Shown here: positions 1 to 5,774 of the stretch, in pieces | Layout of the letters: each line of letters opens with the position of its first letter | Position numbering within the stretch: the stretch's first letter is position 1 | NCBI GenBank assembly: GCA_024278415.1 | Contig: JAJRTI010000050.1 | Coordinates: 1-22,101, forward strand | Source of the DNA: Planctomycetota bacterium | Lineage (GTDB): Bacteria; Planctomycetota; Brocadiia; JAJRTI01 | Length of the DNA: 22,101 nucleotides | Direction of reading: 5' to 3' | Translations under genes and position numbers: made by a program | Notes under the pieces: generated by a model | Seen by the model: the letters and a program-made list of their open reading frames with translations, nothing else | What the model was told of the DNA's origin: nothing | The model's database searches: none

Positions 1-55
1 TATTGCGTATTCCGTATCTCGAATCGCGATCCGAATACGCAATACGCAATACGGA
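1..55. repeat. Heptad tandem repeat with inverted partner
   Basis: The unit AATACGC is repeated with a 7-bp period at about 34-54 (aatacgc, aatacgc, aatacgg). An inverted relative, TATTGCGTATTCCGTAT, sits at 1-17, so the segment can fold back on itself. It is AT-rich against a GC-rich background and lies in a non-coding stretch. It may continue to the left of the window. Confidence 0.7.
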
Positions 56-117
56 ACAGCGAAGCTGCCCTCCACACGCCACGTCTCGCCTCTGATCCAT
101 GACAGCCAGAAGCCTTG

Positions 118-143
118 GGTTGCGGGCGAAGCCCGCTTTGTCC
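118..143. repeat. Dispersed palindromic repeat, copy 1
   Basis: A 26-bp sequence built on the hairpin GCGGGC-GAA-GCCCGC recurs in the same orientation at 5728-5753 with 25 of 26 bases identical. It lies downstream of the GT9 gene on that gene's strand. No T run follows the hairpin in either direction, so a classical intrinsic terminator is not indicated. Bases 56-216 otherwise show no gene. Confidence 0.7.
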
Positions 144-216
144 GAAGCCGCCAGGCTTTGGGGAGGCAACAGGAGATATCCACACGACAGGAGAGCCCGC
201 ACCCTGGCGGCTGCGG

Positions 217-1338
217 CTACCGCATTTCCCGCGCGGCCGCGAGCACCATGTCGACCGTGATGCCGGCCATGCAGGGGTGAGCGTCCTGCTTGCAACGCGA
301 CGTCTTGCAGCCGAGGCAGTCGAGGCCGGGAGCGGTGAGCACGGCCACCCGCTCGCCCTGCGGCGCCCAGATGCGCGCGTCGCCGGGACCGAAGAGCGAC
401 ACGACCGGCGCGCCGACCGCGGCCGCGACGTGGCCCGCGCTCGTGTCCACGCTAACCAGCAGAGCCGCCTCCGAGAGCAGCGCGGCCATCTGGCCGAGCG
501 ACGTCCGCCCGGCCGCGATGCGCGGCTCGCGTTGCATTTGTGCGGCGATGGCCTCCGCCAGCGCGGCGTCACCCGGGCCTCCGGTGATGACAATCGTGGC
601 GCCAAGCTCCTCCGCGAGCGCGTCGCCTACCGCAGCGAATCGGTCGGGCAGCCACTGATACGACGGCTCCGCGCCGGGGTGAAGCGCGACGACCGGGCCG
701 CTGGGCTCGCCGAGAAACTCGCGCGCCCACGCGAGGTCCTCGGGCCGCGGCGTAAGCTTAGGCCGCGCGCTCGCGGCGTCGATGCCGGCCTCGCGGAGCA
801 GGCGCAGCCAGCTTTCGCTCTGCGGCTCGACGGCCGCGTCGCTTGGATATTTCGCGACGGGCCGGTTCCAGTAGGCCGGCGGGGCGATGGGGTGCGTAAG
901 GCCGAAGCCGCGGTTGCAGGAGTCGTAGCCTATGGACGCGGCCGCTCCCGCGCGGTCGGCCACGAGCATGCTCGTGAGCGTGCAATCGAACACGACCGCG
1001 AGGTCGACGTCGCGGCCCCCCGCCACCGCGGCCTTGCCGTTGCCGAGGCGGCTGCCGCCCTGGGGCCAAACGATGCAGCGGTGCGCGAGCCCGGACAGCT
1101 CGACGATCTCGGTGGGGGCCGGCGGCGCGAGGGACACGACCTCCGCGTCCGGCCAACGCGCGCGCAACGCGGAGATGGCCGGCAGCGTGGCGAGGGTATC
1201 GCCGATGCGCAGGCCTTGCACCGCGAGGATGCGCTTCGCGTCCAGCTCGCCGAGGTCGATGCGCTCGCGGGGCGGATACACCGCGCGCAGCAGGCCGAAG
1301 ACCGCACGGCCGATGCCTCTCTTGATCGCGGCGATCAC
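217..1338 (-). CDS. GT9 heptosyltransferase-like glycosyltransferase
   Basis: The product is predicted to transfer a heptose or related sugar to a lipid-linked acceptor at the cytoplasmic face of the inner membrane, as in LPS core assembly (ADP-heptose:LPS heptosyltransferase family, WaaF/WaaC type). It has 373 residues, usual for GT9. The N-terminal Rossmann half has GLRIGDTLATLPAI at 42-55. The C-terminal half has ALHPGAEPSYQWLP near 218-231, ITGGPGD at 251-257, and the donor-site stretch SVDTSAGHVAAAVGAP near 296-311 followed by SLFGPGD. A C-terminal cysteine cluster (C341, C344, C349, C356) is common in this family. The GTG start is chosen because it overlaps the upstream gene's TGA as GTGA and the homology begins there. 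An in-frame extension upstream is only a shadow of the GT4 gene. The acceptor cannot be read from sequence. Confidence 0.9.
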   Translation of the reverse strand: MIAAIKRGIGRAVFGLLRAVYPPRERIDLGELDAKRILAVQGLRIGDTLATLPAISALRARWPDAEVVSLAPPAPTEIVELSGLAHRCIVWPQGGSRLGNGKAAVAGGRDVDLAVVFDCTLTSMLVADRAGAAASIGYDSCNRGFGLTHPIAPPAYWNRPVAKYPSDAAVEPQSESWLRLLREAGIDAASARPKLTPRPEDLAWAREFLGEPSGPVVALHPGAEPSYQWLPDRFAAVGDALAEELGATIVITGGPGDAALAEAIAAQMQREPRIAAGRTSLGQMAALLSEAALLVSVDTSAGHVAAAVGAPVVSLFGPGDARIWAPQGERVAVLTAPGLDCLGCKTSRCKQDAHPCMAGITVDMVLAAAREMR

Positions 1339-2498
1339 GTGAGTCCCTTGGCCTCCGCCAGTTGCTGGTAGATCGCGAGCGTGTGCGCGGCCATGGCGCG
1401 GCCGTCGAACTTCGTGGCGATGCGCTCCCGCGCGGCTTGGCCCATGCGCGTGCGCAGTGCGTCGTCGGACAGCACGCGCGCGAGCGCATCGGCCAGCGCG
1501 GCCGCGTTGCGCGGCGGCACGAGCAAGCCGCATTCGTCGTGCACGACCAACTCCGCAATGCCGTCCACGCTCGTGCCCACGGCCGGCTTGCCGAGAGCCA
1601 TGGCCTCCATGAGCGTGCGCGGGAGGCCCTCGAACAGCGACGGCAGCACGGCCACGTCGAACGTGCGCATCACGTCGAGCACGTCCGTGCGGTAGCCGAG
1701 CACGTGCAGCGCGTCCGCGGCGCCGGCCTCGGCCGCCAGGGAGCGGACGAACTCCGCGGCTTCGTCGTCCGCGCCGACCACGACGAACTTCGCGTTCGGC
1801 GCGCGCGCGACGACCGATGGGATCGCGTCGATGAGGTACCGATGGCCCTTCTTGTCGATCTTCGTGCCGCGCACGCGCGCGACCATGCCGCACACGAGAT
1901 CGTCGCTTGCAAGCCCCAGCTCCGATCGCAAGTCCGGCCCGGCCTCCGCGGCGTCGAGCCGGGCGAGGTCCATGCCGTTGACCACGTGGTGTGTCGTGTC
2001 GGGGTGGGTCCCGGCCTGCTCGATCACGTCGTCGCGCGTGGCTTGGGACACCGCGATCAGCGCGTCGAATCCGCGGCGGAGGGTCCAGTTGTAAACTTTG
2101 CACGAGAGCCCCGCGGCCCGCTCGCCCGCTTGCGTCATGTTGATGCGGTCGTGGATGGTGCTGATGCGGATGGGCGTCTTGGCGCGGCGGCCCGCGAGCG
2201 CGGCGACGAAGTCCTCGCGCCGATTGTGGCTGTGGAGCACGTCGATCTCGCGTTCGCGGCAGATGCGAGCGAGCGCCTTGGCCGCGGCGAGCATGCGTCG
2301 GCCGCCCGCGATCTCGATGGGGACGACTTCCACGCCCTCGCGTTCGAGCACGCGCGCGAACTCGCCGTCGGCCGGCGCGGCCACGAACACGTTGCACGCG
2401 CCGCGATCGAGGTACTTCACGAGCGTGCGAATGTGCTCTTCGTTGCCGCCGTACACACGGGCGCTGGACACGTGGAGGACGTTGAGTCGCCGGGGCAT
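1335..2498 (-). CDS. GT4-family glycosyltransferase
   Basis: This is a retaining GT-B glycosyltransferase of the GT4 (RfaG/PimA-like) family, predicted to use a nucleotide sugar in surface polysaccharide or LPS core synthesis. It has 387 residues. The N-terminal domain carries the glycine-rich SSARVYGGNEEH at 11-22. The C-terminal donor domain carries GYRTDVLDVM near 268-277 and the diagnostic E-x7-E motif, E290 to E298, within FEGLPRTLMEAMALGKP. The ATG start at 2498 gives a normal N-terminal beta strand (LNVLHVSSAR). Its TGA overlaps the GTG of the GT9 gene, so the two are translationally coupled and probably act on the same glycan. No strong Shine-Dalgarno sequence is seen. The exact sugar is unknown. 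Confidence 0.92.
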   Translation of the reverse strand: MPRRLNVLHVSSARVYGGNEEHIRTLVKYLDRGACNVFVAAPADGEFARVLEREGVEVVPIEIAGGRRMLAAAKALARICREREIDVLHSHNRREDFVAALAGRRAKTPIRISTIHDRINMTQAGERAAGLSCKVYNWTLRRGFDALIAVSQATRDDVIEQAGTHPDTTHHVVNGMDLARLDAAEAGPDLRSELGLASDDLVCGMVARVRGTKIDKKGHRYLIDAIPSVVARAPNAKFVVVGADDEAAEFVRSLAAEAGAADALHVLGYRTDVLDVMRTFDVAVLPSLFEGLPRTLMEAMALGKPAVGTSVDGIAELVVHDECGLLVPPRNAAALADALARVLSDDALRTRMGQAARERIATKFDGRAMAAHTLAIYQQLAEAKGLT

Positions 2499-2628
2499 CT
2501 TCTACCACAGGGGGCGCGGAGGGGCACAGAGAGGGGAGTTCGGAGTTGCGTCTGTGTGGACCCGTTCGTAGTGGGGCTCGCCAAGGGCCTCCTTAGCGTG
2601 TCCTGCGCCGGGCACTTTGCGCTTTGCG

Positions 2629-2652
2629 GCGACGGACATTGCCGTCCGTCGC
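2629..2652. repeat. Perfect 9-bp stem hairpin
   Basis: GCGACGGAC at 2629-2637 pairs perfectly with GTCCGTCGC at 2644-2652 across the six-base loop ATTGCC. It directly abuts the palindromic repeat that begins at 2653. No T tract follows on either strand. Confidence 0.65.
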
Positions 2653-2690
2653 GAGCGGCAAACGGCGACCCTGACGGGTCGCACTACGAG
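2653..2690 (-). repeat. GTTTGTAG-type palindromic repeat, diverged copy
   Basis: Read on the - strand this has TCGTAGT, then a 7-bp stem GCGACCC / GGGTCGC with loop GTCA (arms 2676-2682 and 2665-2671), then a flank ending GCCGCTC. It matches the layout of the copies at 2852-2883 and 22024-22055 but has a different, still paired, stem. Confidence 0.55.
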
Positions 2691-2715
2691 CAGCATGGCG
2701 GTCCGCAGTTTGGAA

Positions 2716-2736
2716 TCCCGCCTTTCGGCGGTCTGC
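2716..2736. repeat. CCGCCTTT-GGCGG hairpin repeat, copy 1
   Basis: A 21-bp sequence TCCCGCCTTTCGGCGGTCTG + C recurs at 5353-5373 with 20 of 21 bases identical. The only difference is in the loop. Its core is a 5-bp stem CCGCC/GGCGG. Confidence 0.7.
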
Positions 2737-2851
2737 CAGGATAGGGCGATGGCTGTGGAAAAGCAACTGCGCAGGCTTCCCGCGTGCGCGGGTTGCGGGT
2801 AGAATAGAATGCCTGCGCTCGTGTCTGTGCGCGAATGCGCGTGAACTCGCC

Positions 2852-2883
2852 GTTTGTAGCGCGCACGTCAGTGCGTTCCGCTC
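2852..2883 (+). repeat. GTTTGTAG-TTCCGCTC palindromic repeat, copy 1
   Basis: The conserved flanks GTTTGTAG (2852-2859) and TTCCGCTC (2876-2883) enclose the hairpin CGCAC-GTCA-GTGCG (2862-2875). The same flanks enclose a different but fully paired stem at 22024-22055. Confidence 0.7.
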
Positions 2884-2943
2884 TGGCGCCTGGGGACGCT
2901 CTTGCGAGCGTGCTGCAAACTCCCCGGCTCGGCCCCCCATTGC

Positions 2944-3810
2944 ATGTCCGATTCCCTCCCAACATCCAACCCCGACCACCGCAAGGCCTTGACCCGGCGC
3001 CGGTTCCTATATGCGGCCGGCGCGTGCGCGGCCGGTGTGGTGGGGTACGGGTTTGGCGTCGAGCCCCGATGGGCGCGGCTCGAGCGGCCGACGTTCCGGT
3101 TGCCCGGCTTGCCCGATGCGCTGGACGGTTTCAAGCTCGCGCACGTGTCCGACTTGCACCGGAGCAACGTCGTCTCGCTGGGGTACATTGAGCAGCACCT
3201 CGACCTTGCTGCGAACTTGGGCGCGGACCTGGCGATCCTCACCGGCGATTACGTGACGGGCAAGGCTGGGTACGTGCACTCGCTCGCGCCGGCGCTGGAG
3301 CGCCTCGCCGCGGCGCTGCCCACGTACGCGGTGCTCGGCAATCACGACCACTGGAATGGCGCGGTGACGATCGAGAAGCGCCTGCGCGGCAGCGGCATCC
3401 ACATGCTCGACAACACGGCCGTGAAGATCGAGCGGGGGGGCGCACACTTTTGGTTGCTGGGCACGGACGACCTTATGGTGGGCGCGGACGATCTCGGTGC
3501 GGCCGTGCGCGCGGCGGGCAGGGACAGCGTGCGCGTGTTGATTACGCACAACCCGGACTCAATCGAGGAGGTCGCGGCCGCGGGCATCGACCTCATGCTC
3601 TGCGGGCACACGCACGGCGGGCAGGTGGCCGCGCCGTTCATCGGCCCGCTCATCGTGCCATCGAACTACGGCCGGCGTTTTGCGGCGGGTGCGTTTCGGG
3701 TGAAGCGCACGCAACTCTACGTCAACCGCGGCCTGGGGCTGATCTCGCCGCCCGTGCGGCTGGGCGTGCCGCCGGAGATCACGCTGATTACGCTGCGGAG
3801 CGCGCGGTAG
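2944..3810 (+). CDS. Tat-type calcineurin-like metallophosphoesterase (YkuE/YaeI-like)
   Basis: This is a binuclear-metal phosphoesterase of 288 residues, likely exported. A twin-arginine signal (TRRRFLYAAGACAAG, residues 17-31) suggests Tat export of a folded, metal-loaded enzyme. Metal-ligand motifs appear in order: SDLH (D70, H72), GDYV (D102), GNHDHW (N133, H134), THNPD (H202) and GHTHGG (H222, H224). YkuE/YaeI relatives act on phospholipids or UDP-diacylglucosamine-like substrates, but the substrate cannot be read here. The ATG at 2944 puts the twin arginine in a short n-region. A TTG at 2902 with GGGGA upstream is an alternative start adding 14 residues. It is the only + strand gene in the left half, stands alone between repeat spacers, and converges on the SPFH cluster. 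Confidence 0.88.
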   Translation: MSDSLPTSNPDHRKALTRRRFLYAAGACAAGVVGYGFGVEPRWARLERPTFRLPGLPDALDGFKLAHVSDLHRSNVVSLGYIEQHLDLAANLGADLAILTGDYVTGKAGYVHSLAPALERLAAALPTYAVLGNHDHWNGAVTIEKRLRGSGIHMLDNTAVKIERGGAHFWLLGTDDLMVGADDLGAAVRAAGRDSVRVLITHNPDSIEEVAAAGIDLMLCGHTHGGQVAAPFIGPLIVPSNYGRRFAAGAFRVKRTQLYVNRGLGLISPPVRLGVPPEITLITLRSAR

Positions 3811-3847
3811 CCGCGCCCGGCGGTGCGCGGACCTGTGTGCATGTAAC

Positions 3848-3895
3848 GCCACGGGATCATTCCGGAGTTCGCGAACTCCGGAATGATCCCATGGC
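3848..3895. terminator. 48-bp palindrome between convergent genes
   Basis: Bases 3853-3871 and 3872-3890 are perfect reverse complements (19 bp, no spacer). One mismatch (C3852/A3891) is followed by four more pairs, giving a 23-pair palindrome with one mismatch. It sits between the 3' ends of the metallophosphoesterase (+) and the last SPFH-cluster gene (-). That is the expected place for a bidirectional transcription stop. There is no T tract, so a factor-assisted stop, a repeat element or a protein-binding site are alternatives. Confidence 0.5.
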
Positions 3896-3926
3896 CGGCT
3901 GCCAGCCGTGCGGTGGACGTCTTCGG

Positions 3927-4412
3927 CTACGGCGCAGTCTTTTGCCCCAGGGGAGGTATCTTGAACACCGGGGTGCCGTAGGGGATGGGTGGCTTGACGA
4001 CGCGGGCCTCAGACATTTCCTCGATGGCCCAACCCGCGCCGACCTTGCGAAGGCGTACGCGCTGCACTTCTTTGCGGTCCACGAACACGACTTCGACCGT
4101 GAGCCGCGCGACGCCGTCCTGCGCAGGCTCGCCGGGGATGATCGCATGGCCCTTGATGCCGGCCGCGCTTGCGATGAGGTTCTGCTTGAAGCGCTTCGCT
4201 CCGAGTTCGGACCGCGTGGTCTCCAAGACTTTACGCATAGGTCCGGTCGTGAGCCGGAGGTAGGCCCTCTCGTCGCCCGCCTTGGCCGCATCGAAGAATG
4301 CCCCGATGGCGTCCTCGGGCGTGGCTGGCAGCGCGGCCTCGCGCCGGCGCAACGCGACGGCCACTCCGACGAGTGCAACGACCACGAGTAGCTTCAGCGC
4401 GTGCTCCCTCAT
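3927..4412 (-). CDS. Membrane-anchored NTF2/DUF4878-like protein
   Basis: I do not recognise a named family with certainty. The 161-residue product has an N-terminal hydrophobic segment (about 5-21, no lipobox cysteine). Next comes a domain beginning TPEDAIGAFFDAAKAGDERAY, the pattern of small NTF2-fold periplasmic proteins of the DUF4878/DUF3828 kind: helices at 32-90 and beta strands such as ARLTVEVVFVDRKEVQ and WAIEEMSEARVV. The tail is proline-rich. Its ATG overlaps the TGA of the upstream HflK-like gene as ATGA, so the two are translationally coupled and it probably works with the SPFH proteins on the periplasmic side. The gene is the 3' end of the cluster. Confidence 0.7.
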   Translation of the reverse strand: MREHALKLLVVVALVGVAVALRRREAALPATPEDAIGAFFDAAKAGDERAYLRLTTGPMRKVLETTRSELGAKRFKQNLIASAAGIKGHAIIPGEPAQDGVARLTVEVVFVDRKEVQRVRLRKVGAGWAIEEMSEARVVKPPIPYGTPVFKIPPLGQKTAP

Positions 4413-5341
4413 TCTTGCGCCTCGATGATGCCGAGGTCGAGGCCCTCGCGAGTGCCCGCGCCGAGCAACACCTTCTTGAGCCGCGGCAGCACGGCCTCCG
4501 CTGTTTCGAGGATCATCTGTGCGGCGGCCAGTTGCCGGTTCTGTTTGAACTGGGCGAGCCGTTGCTCGAAGCTTTCCGCGGCCGCGGTCGCCTGCTGCCT
4601 CAGGCCATCGGCCTTGGCCTCGGCCTCGCGGCGGATGCGGTAGGCCCCTGCTTCGCCTTGGTGCGCGAGCCTGTTGGCGTAGCCGTTGGCCTCGTTGATG
4701 GTGCGCTCACGGTCCCCGCGCGCACTGGTCACGTCGCGGAACGCGTCGGCCACTTCCTTGGGCGGCTCCACGCCCGCGAGCGAGACGGAGATGACCGTGA
4801 CGCCGATGCCGTAGCGGTCGAACACTCTTTGCGCGGTCAGTTGCACCTGGTTTTGGATGGCGACGCGCTGCTGCGTCAGCACGTCGTCCACGTTCATGGA
4901 CGTGACCGCGGACGACAGCGCGGCTCCGGCCGCGTCGCGCACGAGCGCGGGCACGTCGGCCGCGTGGAAGAGGAACGCCTGGGGATCCTTGATGCGGTAC
5001 TGGACGATGGCGGACACGAGCAGGAGGTTGCGGTCGCCGGTGAGGCTCTCTGCGGAGCGCGGGTCGACGCGTCGGCCGGTGGCCTGTTTGGCAAGGGTCA
5101 TGCCGACCGCGACGCGCTTGCTCTCGAGCACTTTGATGCGGCTGACGCGGTCGAGCCCCCAGGGCAAACCCATGTGCAGGCCGGGCTGGCGCACGCGGGG
5201 CAAGGCCTTGCCGAAACGGCGCACGACCGCGCGCTCGTTCGTGCGCACCGCGTACACGCCCGTGGCCGCGTAGGCCACTGCAAGCCACGGCAGCCAGGCG
5301 AGCCAGCGGCGGCCGCGGTGGGGTTGGGAGGTGTTGGTCAC
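4409..5341 (-). CDS. HflK-type SPFH membrane protein
   Basis: This is an SPFH/band-7 protein of the HflK branch (310 residues from the chosen start), anchored by one N-terminal span (about residues 13-31) with the rest predicted periplasmic. HflK signatures include VRRFGKALPRVRQPGLHMGL after the membrane span, LTGDRN, then QYRIKDPQAFLF, and FRDVTSARGDRERTINEA leading into a charged coiled coil. E. coli HflK pairs with HflC to form a dome around FtsH; no FtsH gene is in this window. The GTG start at 5341 is preferred. The frame stays open to an ATG at 5434, but those extra 31 codons translate the CCGCC hairpin repeat and a heptad repeat. Neither start has a convincing Shine-Dalgarno sequence. 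The stop overlaps the next gene. Confidence 0.85.
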   Translation of the reverse strand: MTNTSQPHRGRRWLAWLPWLAVAYAATGVYAVRTNERAVVRRFGKALPRVRQPGLHMGLPWGLDRVSRIKVLESKRVAVGMTLAKQATGRRVDPRSAESLTGDRNLLLVSAIVQYRIKDPQAFLFHAADVPALVRDAAGAALSSAVTSMNVDDVLTQQRVAIQNQVQLTAQRVFDRYGIGVTVISVSLAGVEPPKEVADAFRDVTSARGDRERTINEANGYANRLAHQGEAGAYRIRREAEAKADGLRQQATAAAESFEQRLAQFKQNRQLAAAQMILETAEAVLPRLKKVLLGAGTREGLDLGIIEAQE

Positions 5342-5352
5342 AGCGTTCGGGG

Positions 5353-5373
5353 TCCCGCCTTTAGGCGGTCTGC
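5353..5373. repeat. CCGCCTTT-GGCGG hairpin repeat, copy 2
   Basis: It is the same as 2716-2736 except for one loop base (A for C). It lies 12 bp upstream of the GTG start of the HflK-like gene, within the leader or N-terminal extension of that gene. Confidence 0.7.
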
Positions 5374-5379
5374 GGGAAG

Positions 5380-5440
5380 ATGGTTGATGGTTAATGGTTG
5401 ATGCGGAGGAGTGGCTGAGCGTTTGGGCCATCAACCATTA
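5380..5440. repeat. Heptad repeat with 12-bp inverted arms
   Basis: GATGGTT-like units repeat with a 7-bp period at about 5379-5403. TAATGGTTGATG at 5392-5403 is perfectly inverted as CATCAACCATTA at 5429-5440, separated by 25 bp. The same unit recurs at 6709-6730. Confidence 0.7.
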
Positions 5441-5563
5441 GTGACTTAAGCATGAGGAACCGTCATGAAAAACAAGAAGTTGATTGGGTTCTCCGCCCAG
5501 GGTACTATCGGGACGAGGCGCTACGGGAGTTCGGCTTGCGGCGTGCAGGGCGCGGCGTGGCCC

Positions 5564-5602
5564 TTTGGAGTGCGGGGGCAGAGCGAAGCGGCGACCCCGC
5601 TT
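5564..5602 (+). repeat. TTTGGAGTGCG palindromic element, copy A
   Basis: TTTGGAGTGCG is followed by GGCAGAGC and later GCGGCGAC. GCGGGG (5572-5577) pairs with CCCCGC (5595-5600). Copy B, on the other strand at 5647-5703, keeps these blocks but has a different, compensated stem. Confidence 0.65.
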
Positions 5603-5646
5603 TTGCTCACCCTCGCCAACGCGTTCACGCACATCAACCGCTGTCG

Positions 5647-5703
5647 CAATCCAAAGCGCCGTCGCCGCCCGCCTTGCGGCGGGCTCTGCCGGCGCACTCC
5701 AAA
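5647..5703 (-). repeat. TTTGGAGTGCG palindromic element, copy B
   Basis: Read on the - strand it starts TTTGGAGTGCG, then GGCAGAGC, GCGGCGAC and GCTTT as in copy A. The stem is GCGCCG/CGGCGC (5690-5695 with 5656-5661), and a nested hairpin CCCGCC/GGCGGG is inserted in its loop. The outer 21 bp (5683-5703) match copy A inverted at 19 of 21 positions, so the two copies can also pair with each other. Confidence 0.65.
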
Positions 5704-5727
5704 AAAGCACGCCGCGCGTTCCGTTAC

Positions 5728-5753
5728 GGTTGCGGGCGAAGCCCGCCTTGTCC
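5728..5753. repeat. Dispersed palindromic repeat, copy 2
   Basis: It is identical to 118-143 at 25 of 26 positions and in the same orientation, with the core hairpin GCGGGC-GAA-GCCCGC. It lies just downstream of the HflC-like stop codon. Confidence 0.7.
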
Positions 5754-5774
5754 ATCACCTACTCTGCTCCGCCC

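Larger units (their letters stand above)
2499..2943. other. Repeat-rich intergenic spacer (445 bp)
   Basis: I see no credible gene here. Reading frames across it are open only because the repeats are GC-rich. From left to right it holds a degenerate purine-rich stretch (about 2503-2535), a 9-bp perfect hairpin at 2629-2652, a palindromic repeat at 2653-2690, a CCGCC/GGCGG hairpin repeat at 2716-2736, and a second member of the GTTTGTAG family at 2852-2883. TAGAAT at about 2800 resembles a -10 for the downstream gene, but no good -35 accompanies it. Confidence 0.7.
5342..5774. other. Intergenic spacer within the SPFH cluster (433 bp)
   Basis: The stretch between the HflC-like and HflK-like genes is composed mainly of repeats: two inverted copies of the TTTGGAGTGCG element, the GCGGGC-GAA-GCCCGC repeat, a heptad array and the CCGCC hairpin. 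A GAGGAA sequence with suitable spacing precedes an ATG at 5465 on the + strand, but the frame runs straight through the repeats and looks non-coding. Confidence 0.65.

Noticed and set aside
1..55. CRISPR array at the left edge
   Set aside because: The repeat unit is 7 bp with no spacers and no cas genes are present anywhere in the window.
118..143. Intrinsic terminator after the GT9 gene
   Set aside because: The hairpin is good but no T run follows on either strand, and the same sequence recurs inside the SPFH cluster, so it was listed as a repeat.
115..1371. 418-codon + strand frame over the GT9 gene
   Set aside because: It is arginine/alanine-rich without motifs and is opposite a well-supported glycosyltransferase.
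1339..2508. N-terminal extension of the GT9 frame over the GT4 gene
   Set aside because: The extension is an arginine-rich shadow of the GT4 coding sequence. GT9 homology begins at the GTG at 1338, which overlaps the GT4 stop.
2502..2979. Small open frames in the spacer before the phosphoesterase
   Set aside because: They translate repeats and hairpins, overlap each other on both strands, and have no consistent start signals.
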